Shown here piece after piece: positions 12,485 to 22,947 of a DNA stretch of 64,000 nucleotides. The notes under the pieces were generated by a model that did not search any database, was not told where the DNA came from, and saw only the letters and a list, made by a program, of their open reading frames with translations. The translations under genes were made by a program, and so were the position numbers. The stretch is from Lamellibrachia columna (lineage: Eukaryota > Annelida > Polychaeta > Sabellida > Siboglinidae), in the NCBI GenBank assembly GCA_963662155.1, contig OY759261.1:70372669-70436668 (forward strand), read 5' to 3'. The number at the start of each line of letters is the position of its first letter. Within the stretch, counting starts at the first letter, position 1.

Positions 12485-13256
12485 GATATCGTTTAGCAAT
12501 ATACCGACTAGTCGCCTGATCGAAATTTGTCACGGTTAATCCGTGGTTTAAAACACGCTGACTTCTTTCTTGATGCCTATGATGAGCTCGATTACTGATC
12601 AAAAACAGTGACAGCCATGTTGCCAATGAAAACTACGCATGCTTACGCAGATGCTACAGAGGGTCAGACCAATCGTATATTTACATGACAAGCTACGAAT
12701 CTTCGTACGTACAAACACTCTACGAGTGCTTCGTGAAACCGGATTTACGACCGATAAACTTCGTACGAACGGTCGTACGTGTACGAAGGCTTCGCTTCTT
12801 CGAAGGTTTGTACAAGCATTATAAAACATTCAACATCTCCTAGACATAACGGACAAATAACGAATTATATGTGGAAACACAAAAAATCTCAGCGACACAA
12901 GTGGCGAGAGAGCTGAATACGTATGGACAGAGAATACTACTGAGTCTATGCCTAACAGGAGTGCATTAGTCCATCTCAATCCTCAAGGTTGAGTTCCATG
13001 TGTTCGATGGCTACTAAAAATAGATTTTGGGTGATATGTCCGTGCGATAGTATAGGGAAATAGGTATAATATCGCTCACAGGACATCAACGCCCTCTGTC
13101 GGCTGTAGTACTATACGAGGGGCATCATCAGCGCTCCCTAGCCACTAAAGGAGTGGTAAAGGAGTCCTGTGATAGGGGTCAGAGGTCATACGACGAAAGG
13201 AGCGGCGGTTAACAGGGATCAAAGGACCTGACGAAGATACGAGAAAGGAACAAAAC
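12485..13256. other. Intron 1 sequence, no gene recognised
   Basis: Contains several CTTCGTACG/CGTACGAA motifs between about 12690 and 12800, partly in inverted orientation. It may be a decayed repeat element. No exon signal is visible. Confidence 0.4.
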
Positions 13257-13554
<298 letters not shown>

Positions 13555-13718
13555 AATTTAGAGTAAAAGTTTCCGAACTCGAAAAAAATAATAACTGTAC
13601 ATTCCGGTCTTTTACTAATTTCGCTTCCGTCGTTACCGCGTACAGAAGAAGCCACACTGCATAACATGCATCGCTGCCAATGTAACTACACATCGCTGTA
13701 ATGGTCGCTTTTTTTCAG

Positions 13719-13967
13719 ATATATTCACAAACAATGATCTGCGTCGAATAATCCAGGAGCTATCGGATGAACAAGAACGAAGACTACAGACAATGCTAGG
13801 CATGGGCGAGAGCGACACTAAGAAGCTAAACCTACACAAAGACAGGCGTCAGCGGATACAGGAAATGGTGAAGATGTGGCTGAGGCGACAGTACAACGCA
13901 GACAAGGAACAACTTGCCAAACAGTTATCAGAATACTTCCACCAAATTACCGGCACACCAACATGTG
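13719..13967 (+). CDS. Gene A exon 2: Death-fold domain
   Basis: Exactly 83 codons, phase 1 at both ends, acceptor TTTTTTTCAG and donor TGTG|GTGAGT. The translation starts DIFTNNDLRRIIQELSDEQE and includes RIQEMVKMWLRRQYNADKEQ, then LAKQLSEYF. The amphipathic pattern with a central Trp-Leu helix and a QLAxxL helix fits the Death superfamily (six-helix adaptor fold), placed directly after the TIR domain. TIR next to Death recalls MyD88, although there the order is reversed. Specific subfamily (Death, DED or CARD) is not certain. Near-duplicates of this exon follow at about 14600 and at 18848. Confidence 0.75.
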
Positions 13968-14599
13968 GTGAGTGTGATCACATATTAGTCGTTACCCGGA
14001 ATGTCATGTTTATGACCGCTAGACGGCGGGCGTGTATAAACGCAATGCATCGCGGGATCGATTGTTGACGGAAGGACAACTTGTACTTCAAATTAGAAAT
14101 TCGGAAAGAATTACTGTTTAAACAAAGAATACACCTTACCAACAATATCCTTGCTGATATTAAATAGAGATCGCAAATCTAGCATCGGAACGCAAATATC
14201 GGCTGATCTGACTTATGCATAACTTCGAACGCTATTGAGCATGCATTGGCATATATGCACAATTGTTTCAGCGCACATCAAAATATTCGCGCATATTATG
14301 TGTAGTACTTCCGTCGACAATCTCACGTGATTTCACCTTTATATTAGTGTTATATTATGCACCAGAGGCGCAAGAGGCGTTATTCCGGGTAGTCGTGAAT
14401 CTGATAAAGATAAACAAAGCATATTATATTGTGTTAGAATCAGGCAAAAATTTTAATACAGATAGTTAACCGAGGCCAGGGTGTCCACAAACAAACTCCA
14501 TCCCGGTAGTTTTGGATAGGCAGTTCTGTAGAAAAACAGCTAAATTATACATCTGATATAGTTAATTGTGTGGTTGTGTTTCGCCTGGAGAAAGAATGC
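13968..14599. other. Intron sequence of gene A
   Basis: No exon seen. About 14540-14612 aligns with about 19200-19266 downstream of the second Death exon (shared GTGATATA-AATT and CTTCGAGTAT), a trace of the tandem duplication of the exon plus its intron. Confidence 0.5.
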
Positions 14600-14640
14600 T
14601 TCGAGTATTACCGATGTCACCCCAACAAACGGTGAGATCA
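14600..14640 (+). pseudogene. 3' remnant of a further Death-exon copy
   Basis: GATGTCACCCCAACAAACGG at about 14614 followed by TGAG copies the last bases and donor site of the exon at 18848-19098 (GATGTCACCCCAAAAAACGG, then TGAG). The rest of the exon is missing. It sits between the intact exon 2 and the CR1 insertion. Confidence 0.65.
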
Positions 14641-14780
14641 AATAATTGGAGAATAAACTTAATAGGTACTAAAATGTGTAAATTTAACAAGATTTAACAA
14701 GATTTGCCATCCAAGCCAAAGGCCCAGATGGCAAGTGGACAAGGAAGCCATTGGCTTATCGAGAGTCCAACAATGTTCAT

Positions 14781-17654
14781 CTACTTATAGCCCGCCCTCC
14801 TGAGATATGTGTCAACCTTGTTTTTAAACATATTCACGCTGCTAGCAGTTACACAATCTGTAGACAATTTGTTCCATTCATTTATTGTCCTCTGTGAGAA
14901 CGAGTGCTTCCTGATGTCCAATCTACATTGATCCTTTACTAATTTTACCTCATGTCCTCTAGTTCTGCTATCCTTCTTGAGTGAGAAAAACATATTTCTA
15001 TCAATATTTTCATACCCATTCAATATCTTAAAAACTTCAATCTGATCTCCTCTTAACCTCCTTGTCTCTAGAGTTGTTAAACCACATTCTTTCAGGCGTT
15101 CTTCATAACTAAGGTCTCTCAGTTCTGGAATCATTTTAGTTGCTCTCCTTTGTATGCGTTCAAGCGTATCTATATCCTTCTTACGATATGGTCTCCATGC
15201 TTGTATACAGTATTCTAAATGAGGTCTAACTATTGCTTTATAAAGAGGTATAATTAACTTTTTTCCCTTGTATGTTATGTTTCTTCTAATCAATCCAAGA
15301 ATTTGATTATCCTTTGAAGCTGCAATACCACACTGCTCTGAAACTTTCATATCAGCGCTTATTGTAACTCCTAAGTCCTTTTCTTTTACAATAGTACCCA
15401 GAACAGTATCTCCCATTTTATAGTTTACATTCAAGTTCCTATGTCCTGTATGTAGGCATTTACATTTCCCAAAATTGAACAACATCTACCATTTCTCAGA
15501 CCATTTCACTAATCTGTCTAGATCGTTTTGTAGATGTTGTTTATCACCATCAGTATTAACCTTTCTAAACAGTTTTGTGTCATCCGCAAATTTCAGTACG
15601 TTACTTGTTATACTGTCGTCCAAGTCATTGATATAAATTAAGAATAATATAGGTCCTAATACTGATCCTTGAGGTACCCCACTCAAAACCGATTTCCAAT
15701 TTGAAACTTCTCCATCTACTACAACTCGTTGTCTTCTGTCAGTCAGCCATTGTTCTATCCAGTCAGTTATGCTATCCCCGATACCATGGGGTTTTAATTT
15801 AAGTAGTAATCTTTGATGTGGCACTTTGTCAAAAGCTTTCTGAAAATCTAAGTAGATAATATCTACTGGCGATCCCACGTCTATCCACTTAGTGATTTCT
15901 TCCAAAAAACATAACATATTTGTTAAGCATGACCTCGCTTTAAGGAATCCATGTTGAGATGAATTTAATAATTTATGCTTAACGAGGAATTCCACCATAT
16001 GGTCTTTAATTAACCTTTCTAATAATTTACAAATCACTGACGGTAAACTCACTGGTCTGTAATTCTCTGACTTATTTCTCGAACCCTTTTTAAATAATGG
16101 TATGATGTTTGCTTCTTTCCATTCAAACGGAACAACTCCCTCTTTTAATGACAAGTTGAATACTCTTGCAAGTGGTATACTGATTTGTTCTACTGTTTCC
16201 ATTAGTAATTTTTGAGGAATCCCATCCACTCCCGGTGATTTGTTATCCTTCATTGCCTTTATTTTCTTAGCTACCAATTCTGGAGTTACAACTAACGGAC
16301 CTAAATAGTCAGATTTAGCCCCCTGAAATTTAGCATCAGCAACTGGTAATGAACTAATATTTTCTTTGGTAAACACTGAACTGAAGTAACCATTTAGGTC
16401 TTCCGCCATTAAAAACCCCTGTGATATTATATTTCCAGCACTGTCTTCTAGAGGTCCAACCTTGTCTTGTACGTTTTGTTTACTCCTGACATATGCATAA
16501 AAACTCTTGCTGTCATTTTTTATGTTACATGCTAGTTTTTGCTCATAGCTTCTTTTAGATTGTCTGATTTCAGTTGTAGCTGCATTAAGTGCCTCTTTGT
16601 ATTTTGCGTAGTCTTCGTCCTTTCTGGTACGCCTATAAACCCTCCACATAGTTTGTTTTAGCATTATTTTTCTAATAGCCTCTTTTGACAAGTGTTTCTT
16701 TCTACACCGTTTTCCTTGTTTTTGGAAGGGAACAAATTTATCGATGATACTCTCAATTTCATATTTTAGAATATTCCAACATTCAATTGCGGTCTTATTC
16801 ATCAGCATGTTATTCCAATCTAGCTTTGCTAAGTATTTTCTCATATATTTGTAGTTACCTTTGTGGAAGTTTCTCTTGTACGTTTTCTTATTTTTACTTT
16901 CTGATTTTACATTGATGTCAAAATGTATTTGATTATGGTCACTATTACCCAATGGTTCAAATATTTTTACATTGTCCACTAATTCTTTTTGTGATGACAA
17001 AACTATATCTAATACATTTTCTCCCCTGGTTGGTTCTAGTACGTGCTGAGTAAGAAAGCTATCCTGGATTAAAAATAGAAATTGTTGGTCCTCAATCCCT
17101 GTGCTCTCTAGAGAATTCCATTGTATGTGTCCATGGTTAAAATCTCCCATTATGATACATTCCCCTTTACTAACTTCCTTTATAGCGTTTTTTATTTTTG
17201 TGTTGTCCTCTTCGTTTATGTTTGGACTTCGGTAAACTAATCCAATAGTTAATTTTGAATTTCCTGAAACAATTTTGCACCAAACAGCTTCATCGCAATC
17301 TGCTTCCCTTTCTAGTTTTATTTCATAAGCCTGAATAGATTCTTTAACATATAAAATAACTCCCCCGCCCCTTCTTCCTATTCGATCTTTCCTAAACATT
17401 ACATATCCTGTCAGTCCTAATTCAGCATCTGTTATATCTATGTTGGCCCATGATTCAGTTATACCAATTATGTGAGGGTCAATATCTTCTACCATAATGT
17501 TTAATTCGTTTTTCTTATTTACTATGCTCCTTGCATTTAAACATACGCATCTATAACCTTTTTCAGAGATGTTTTTCGGATGATTTGATATTGGTTTATC
17601 TGTGCTAGTGGCCTCTTGTTCTGCTTGAGACACCTCTAGGTAACCCCCCTGCAC
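14781..17654 (-). pseudogene. CR1 ORF2: endonuclease and reverse transcriptase, one nonsense codon
   Basis: The frame is 722 codons, one TAG at about 15486, then 234 more codons. The APE-type endonuclease shows LNARS, ITESW, MGDFNH and SDH (catalytic N, E, D, H). The reverse transcriptase shows SPGVDGIP, NYRPVSL, YLDFQKAFD, GVPQGSVLGPILFL and the catalytic FADD. The C-terminus has RRATKMIPELRDLSYEERL and RRLRGDQIEVFKILNGYE, characteristic of CR1. The protein nicks target DNA and copies LINE RNA at the nick. At the stop the second copy (43.7 kb) reads CAG for Gln, so a single C-to-T change broke this copy. Confidence 0.92.
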
Positions 17655-17656
17655 TT

Positions 17657-18826
17657 CTAGTTTAAAGAATGTTTACTTCCAAAAATATTTGTCATTGTAC
17701 CCAAGTCACTATCTACTGCTGCTGAAAGTTTGTCCGCGAATACTGCCGCCCCCTTTCCACTTAAATGAAGCCCATCCTTCATGTACATATCAGCCCTCCC
17801 AACAAAACTTCCCCATAAATCCACAAATCCAACTTCCTCTTCCCTACATAACTTCTGGACTAACATGTTAATTGCCATCCCCCGACAATTTCGATATTTG
17901 TGACCCCTCCTGCCCATTACAGGTAAAATCCCTGACAGTATTACCTGCTCAACCCGCGTCTGTTTTAGTGTTCTGACCAACTGCCTATATTTCCTAACTA
18001 TGGCAGTTGTACCCTCCCTCTCTACGTTATTTGTCCCTACGTGTACTAAAACAGATCCACCCTTACCCTAGCCTACGATGTTTTTTACCCTCTCAGTTAT
18101 CGCCTCTATTTTGGCTCCAGGCAAGCAGACCACCACATCATCTCCCTTGTTTAAGACTCTGTCGGTCTTCCTAACTATCGAATCCCCCACAAACACCCTC
18201 GCTCTCTTCCTCACCCCCTCTATCACTGCTGCAGAATAACTCTTCCGTTCGATCCCCTCCATCCCATTCTGTCCTGACCCCTTCCCTCCTGTCTCCCCCA
18301 CTTCCCACTCCTTTGCTCTTGTCTCTCCCACTTCCCTCTCCTTCACTCCGGTTGTTTTCCCTCCCGTCTCCCCCACTCCCTTCTCCTTCCCTCCTGTCTC
18401 CCCCACTCCCTTCTCCTTCCATCCTGTCTCCCCTACTCCCCTTTCCTTCGCTCCAGTTGTCTTCCCTCCCGTTCCTTTCCTTCCCGTCTCCTTACGTCCT
18501 GTCTCCCTACGACCTGTCACCTTCCCTCCTCTCAGCTTCCTCCCAGGCTGCGGTGAGCTCTCCCTAGCATCTCTTGTGTTTTTCCCCACTTTATCATCTA
18601 CTGTTCCCCCACCGGAACTACTGGCACAACCCCCCTGTTCCCTTCCCACCATTGCCACAACGAGCAGCCTCAGCTCTTCCAACTCCACCTCTAGTTCCTT
18701 CATCTTCGTACATCCCCTACACTCAAAACTAAAACTATCTGCCTGGACCTCAGCCCAGGACTTCTCGCACCCAGACTTGACGAAGTCCACCCAGTTACTG
18801 CACGGATTTATAGAATGCGGATGCAT
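17657..18826 (-). pseudogene. CR1 ORF1: PHD-like remnant, repeats and SGNH esterase, one nonsense codon
   Basis: The first 252 codons carry a C-terminal PHD-like Cys pattern (GCEKSWAEVQADSFSFECRG), a coiled segment rich in Glu/Leu, and about a dozen Gly-Lys/Glu-rich short repeats (GETGGKEKG). Then comes RVFVGDSIVRKTD, the block-I Ser motif of SGNH esterases. A TAG at about 18068 interrupts the frame. Beyond it the same frame continues with HVGTNN and ILPVMGRR, and ends with KDGLHLSGKG, which holds the catalytic Asp-x-x-His. ORF1 proteins of CR1 elements bind nucleic acid, and some carry this esterase. The N-terminus of the PHD finger seems missing, implying slight 5' truncation. Confidence 0.8.
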
Positions 18827-18847
18827 TCCATATAATGTTTGTTTCAG

Positions 18848-19098
18848 ATATATTCACAGACAGTGACCTGGCAAGAATATACGGGAACTATCCGTTGAGC
18901 AAGAACAACGGCTACAGTCGGTGCTAGACATGGCCAAGAGCGACATTGAGAAGCTCAACCAACACAAAGATATTCGTGAGCGGATACTGGAAATGGTGAA
19001 GATGTGGGTGCGACGAACGCACAAACCAAACAAGACGCAACTTGCCGAACAGCTAACTGGATACTTCAATCAAATCATTGATGTCACCCCAAAAAACG
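18848..19098 (+). pseudogene. Second Death-fold exon of gene A, frameshifted
   Basis: Acceptor TTTGTTTCAG and donor AAACG|GTGAGT match those of exon 2, and the sequence is a clear paralogue: LDMAKSDIEKLNQHKDIRE, then RILEMVKMWVRR and QLAEQLTGYF. Its length is 251, not a multiple of three. Compared with exon 2 one base is missing after AGAATA (about 18876), which shifts the frame. Since flanking introns are both phase 1, skipping restores the gene. It may be a pseudo-exon, a polymorphism or a sequencing error. Confidence 0.75.
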
Positions 19099-19354
19099 GT
19101 GAGTGGACCAAATTGAATGTGTAAATGCGACTGCATTCAAGATAAAGAAAACACAAAAGTGTGCCACAATCCCCTCGTTTTGGCTGTGGAATTTTACGTG
19201 AAATTTTTTAAGGCAAAATCAACCACGTGATATAATTAATGTTGTGGGTGCGCTTCCTCTTCGAGTATGTTCTATAAATCCGTAATAAATTAAACGCATC
19301 TATTGATTTGATAATTAACGTAAGTTTGGAACGTACAATTTACCATGTTTCAAG

Positions 19355-19957
19355 GAGAAGAGAAAACAACTGGTGATACCATCGCACATTGTATTGCAGC
19401 TTGTGAAGGAAAACCTGCCAAATCCGCAACAGACAACAGACAGAAAACGGAAGTGTCACCAACCACGATGAATTTCATCAACAGTGACAGAAAGGGCGAT
19501 GCTGTTGCAGCAGCCAATAGTATTGCAGATGCTACGCGAAAAGCCGCTGTCGCTGTTCAGAAAGTTGCAGCAAACTGTCCCGCAGCTGCTGAAGCTGCCG
19601 ACAATGTTGCCGTTGCCGCCGAAGCTGCAGCCTACCGGGTTGGTGCAGCTACCGATGCCAAAGACCCCACCGCGACAGCCGATGACGTCGCCGGTGCCGC
19701 CCGAAAAGCCGCTACTACCATCCAGAAAACTCCCGAAGCTGCTGCAAATGCTGAAGCTGCCGCAATTGTTAATGCATCGGAAAACGTAGCTGCTGCCGCC
19801 GAAGCTGCGGCGTACAGAATTACTGTTGCTTCTAGACGTTCTCCTGTACATGTCAACGTCATTACTGATCCTACAGATGGCATGGTCACTCCCGACAGCA
19901 GATCTGCACCTGTTACTAAAATCCGCGATGAAAACAAATCTTCACCAAGTCCAAGAG
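19355..19957 (+). CDS. Gene A exon 3: alanine-rich helical repeat region
   Basis: 201 codons, phase 1 at both ends; acceptor ATGTTTCAAG|GAG and donor CCAAGAG|GTGAAA. After a short polar start it contains two diverged copies of an Ala-rich unit: RKAAVAVQK followed by NVAVAAEAAAYRVG, then RKAATTIQK followed by NVAAAAEAAAYRIT, spaced about 65 residues. The Ala/Glu/Lys pattern predicts long helices, perhaps a spacer or coiled bundle between the Death domains. The C-terminal part is Ser/Pro-rich. I recognise no named family. The acceptor is weaker than the others, so the exact 5' border is less sure. Confidence 0.65.
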
Positions 19958-20289
19958 GTGAAAGACATTGTTAATGTCATATTATTACTATCATATCATA
20001 AGACATGTCTGTGTGTTGAGCTTTGTCACAGAGACGTATCAAGTAATGTCTCATTATCAGGCTTTATATCTATATTTCCTGTAAGAAAACAGGTATAATT
20101 TCTGTTGACTTTGTGTGGATATAGCTATATCGCTGGACGGTCTAAAATATTGCCACATTGTTATTTAGTTTGGTGGCGAATTCCCAAATAAATGCGATAA
20201 AACAGCGAAGTCCAAGGGACATTTGATACATGAGTCAATGACCGCCCGCTTGAATACATGTGTGTTTTGAAAGAACATTTCTCTTATAG
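19958..20289. other. Intron of gene A
   Basis: Donor GTGAAAG to acceptor CTTATAG. Nothing else recognised. Confidence 0.5.
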
Positions 20290-20559
20290 ACCCTCTGGAT
20301 GACGCCGAACTGATGCTCCTTGTCGAGAGTCTAGACAACACCCACCGATCGATTGCACAGTCGTTAAACGTCAACCCACGTTTCGTTACCGAGATCGAAG
20401 GAAAATATCCGAACGACAAATCTCGAGTAACTTTTGAAATACTCGCTCACTGGAGGGATCAGGCAAAGGAACGAGCAGACACAATCACGTTGGCGGGGGA
20501 AATGCGGGCTGCTTTGACAAAACTTCACCTTACGATCGTCGCTGATGGCATCAAACACA
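20290..20559 (+). CDS. Gene A exon 4: Death domain
   Basis: 90 codons, phase 1 at both ends, acceptor CTCTTATAG and donor CACA|GTACGC. The sequence has the Death-domain pattern: DDAELMLLVESL, then IAQSLNVNPRFVTEIE (helices 1-3) and FEILAHWRDQAKERADTI (helix 4 with the conserved Trp), ending MRAALTKLHLTIVADGI (helices 5-6). Death domains assemble by homotypic contacts in signalling platforms. It is only distantly similar to exon 2, so it is a separate domain and not a recent duplicate. Confidence 0.75.
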
Positions 20560-20797
20560 GTACGCAGTTTTCAGAAGTAACGTATCTACTAACAATCGAC
20601 ATAATTTATCATGAAACATAGCTGTCACCGTTATTGAAATAAGTTGAAGTACCATGTGATTGTTTTAGATTAGCTATATCTGATGTGACCCACGTGTTTA
20701 GAACGTCACGTAGAGTAAGGAACTAGGACCATTATAACATAATGGTGTATATTCGTTCAGCTTAAATAATATGTTATATGCGTTGAATCATACACAG

Positions 20798-20850
20798 ATT
20801 TGGAGAATGCACTTGTCTTGCAAAATGACGACGTCACTGCTCAGGAGGAG
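20798..20850 (+). CDS. Gene A exon 5: short linker exon
   Basis: 53 bases (acceptor ATACACAG, donor GAGGAG|GTAAGA) taking phase 1 to phase 0. It encodes LENALVLQNDDVTAQEE, an acidic linker. The call rests on the phase match and both splice sites, as no domain is visible. Confidence 0.55.
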
Positions 20851-21443
20851 GTAAGATGCATTAATTTTAATTATATCGTGCAGAGAACGTCCACATAATT
20901 ATTCCCTATTAGATTTTGTACATCTGTGTTATATTCTACATCTACGTCCCATGTCAGATGTGCAAACGTGTACATTTTCCTAAATTTAATACCAGTTGCC
21001 ATGTTCTGGTCATTTGACCAATTTGCGTAGACCATCTTGTAAATTGTGTTTTTATCCATCTCTATTAAACTTTCTAAACATTGCATATTTCAGTACTTTC
21101 TTTGGTATATTACCATCTTCTCTTTTGAACTACTCTTAGGTATTTGGTTATTTCTAAGTAGCAATACCTTTTCAACTTTAAAATTAATGAATTTGTGAAT
21201 TCACCGCGGGGCGCGTTGGGCGTTGCTTCAGAGACACAACATATATCATACTTAAACCTGCACTTACCTAAAGACGTTGGGCGTTGCTTCAGAAACACAA
21301 CATGTATTATACTTAAACCTGCACTTACCTAAAGAAACAGAAACTACTATATTAAAAGTTGAATTCAGTCAGCTCCTTGAAACAATTTGTTTTACAATTA
21401 ACTGAGGGTACTGTTAATTTGTGTTATTTTGCTCTGATCGTAG
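20851..21443. other. Intron of gene A with a 61-bp direct duplication
   Basis: GTTGGGCGTTGCTTCAGA begins at 21215 and again at 21276; the two copies run to about 21337 with few differences (ACTTAAACCTGCACTTACCT is shared). No exon recognised. Confidence 0.7.
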
Positions 21444-22395
21444 AGATCAACGAAGACGGTGGTCGAGGAACTTAAGCGTCAAAACAGTTACTTGCGACAC
21501 CACTGTTTGAAACGCGTCCCTGTTCACACTGACAGGAATTCTCTGTTTGCCTCCGTCTGTCTGGCAGGAAATCTCCGTATGACCCACAACGAACTACGAA
21601 AGAAGGTTGTCGAGTACATCAGTCTCAGTAAGGCCGACTTCAGGCAATTCTTATCACTAGAACCAGGCGACACAATGGAATATGAGACATTCCTACGTGA
21701 CGTATTGCAAGTGATGGCGGAAAATGATTATTGGGTTGGCTACGAATCCATAATGGCGATCAGTCGATACCTAGAAGCTGCGATACTTGTCACGTCCGGT
21801 GGCACAACCAACATCGACCCAGTTCACACAAACTCGTTTTACTTTGGCGAGAAACGACCAAAGAAACATATCCATATTGTGTGGGTCTCTTTCGGATTCT
21901 ATGATCCCGCGGTCCAGGTTTGGGGTGACATTCACATCAACGTGGTCGGCACAAGGGTTGCTCAACGAGATGATAACTCTTTCACGCGAGTGATTCGTGA
22001 ACTTAGCGAGCAAGACTCCCGGGCAGACGTCGATGATGGAATCATGAGACGACACCCGAGTCATGTCTGTGAGTGCCAGACGTCGTGCGAGTGTCGACAC
22101 TGGGTTAAGGTGGACACCTTACCACCACCATCACCGAAACAACTTGACATGTTCTGGAATCGGGTGTTCCTCTTCCTGTGTGATAAAGCACCCGTCTTAC
22201 AGAAGTGGAAGACCATCGTGCGTCATTTGAACTTGGAAGCGACTACTGTAGAGGAGATCGACTCGGCAAGTAAAAACCTAAGTGAAAAGGCATACGAAGC
22301 CTTAAGCAGTTGGCGCATCGGAAACATAGCGGCAGACGTTACAGTGGCGAAAATACTGGAGTCTCTGCAAAATGCAAAACTGGTTTCGGTGGCAG
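21444..22395 (+). CDS. Gene A exon 6: OTU domain (Cys-to-Ser) plus C-terminal Death domain
   Basis: 952 bases, phase 0 to 1. Exon residues 25-169 match the OTU deubiquitinase fold: HTDRNSLFASV where active enzymes have DGNCLF, then DYWVGYESIMAISRYLEAAI (the WGG-E-L-ALA block), and GDIHINVV at the position of the catalytic His. The nucleophile position is Ser33, so ubiquitin hydrolysis is unlikely and ubiquitin binding is more plausible. A Cys cluster HVCECQTSCECRHW (207-220) follows. From 234 a Death domain runs through KWKTIVRHLNLEATTVEEID, then EKAYEALSSW, and TVAKILESL. Donor GTGGCAG|GTATGG. Intron-less fusion of OTU and Death in one exon supports a genuine single protein. Confidence 0.8.
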
Positions 22396-22443
22396 GTATG
22401 GTTATATAGATATATACGTTTCACGTTTTATTTTCTCCCGTAT

Positions 22444-22545
22444 TATACATGTGTGCGTTCGGGCGTGCGAGCGTGCTTGCGTGAGTGCGTGTGTGCGTGC
22501 GTGCGGCGTCCGTGCGTGTGTGCGTGTGTGCGTGCGTGCGTGCGA
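22444..22545. repeat. GCGT/GTGT low-complexity tract
   Basis: About 100 bp of imperfect GTGCGTGCGTGT sequence. Confidence 0.9.
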
Positions 22546-22856
22546 TGTTATCAGTATTTGAACATTTCATTGGGGGAAAAGGAATCCTAATCATTGTTAA
22601 TGATTACTTCCATTTCATAAGCTGCTAATGACAGCTGCAAATTCTTATGGCGAAACAAATAGTTTTGGGGACGTGCACCTAAAAGAGATAATAAAAACTA
22701 ACCACGTGCAACTAAAATCAAGAATATCACGCCAGTGGTTTACTCAGAATGTGTTCTAAAAGTTGAAGAATCCGGTCATTTCTCCGAGTGACCGAGGCCT
22801 GACATGTTAATCAGTGTGACCGATAAGCGAATGCGCAGTTCTATAAAATCTGGGTG

Positions 22857-22947
22857 ACCTAGACTAAAGTGACGTAATAAGGGAGGCCCGCGTACACAGA
22901 ACCTAGACTAAAGTGACGTAATAAGGGAAGCCGGCGTACACAGAACC
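22857..22947. promoter_or_regulatory. 44-bp tandem duplication carrying two CRE-like TGACGTAA sites
   Basis: Two copies starting ACCTAGACTAAAGTGACGTA at 22857 and 22901. TGACGTAA (22870-22877 and 22914-22921) matches the ATF/CREB half-palindrome consensus, and CTATAAAATC lies just upstream at 22841. It may be an element promoter or nothing; binding is not shown. Confidence 0.35.

Larger units (their letters stand above)
14686..18830 (-). mobile_element. Nearly full-length CR1-clade LINE, antisense in gene A intron
   Basis: A minus-strand non-LTR retrotransposon of about 4.1 kb with ORF1 (PHD-like and esterase remnants), ORF2 (APE endonuclease plus reverse transcriptase) and a 3' tail that repeats CTTGTTAAAT. 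Its 5' end lies within about 20 bp of the acceptor of the Death-like exon at 18848, so it forms much of that intron's end. Each ORF has one in-frame stop, so this copy is probably not autonomous. Truncated relatives occur at 43672-44520, 33171-33325 and 54842-55005. Confidence 0.9.

Noticed and set aside
18313..18866. Leu/Ser/Pro-rich plus-strand frames
   Set aside because: Shadows of the CR1 ORF1 repeat region on the opposite strand.
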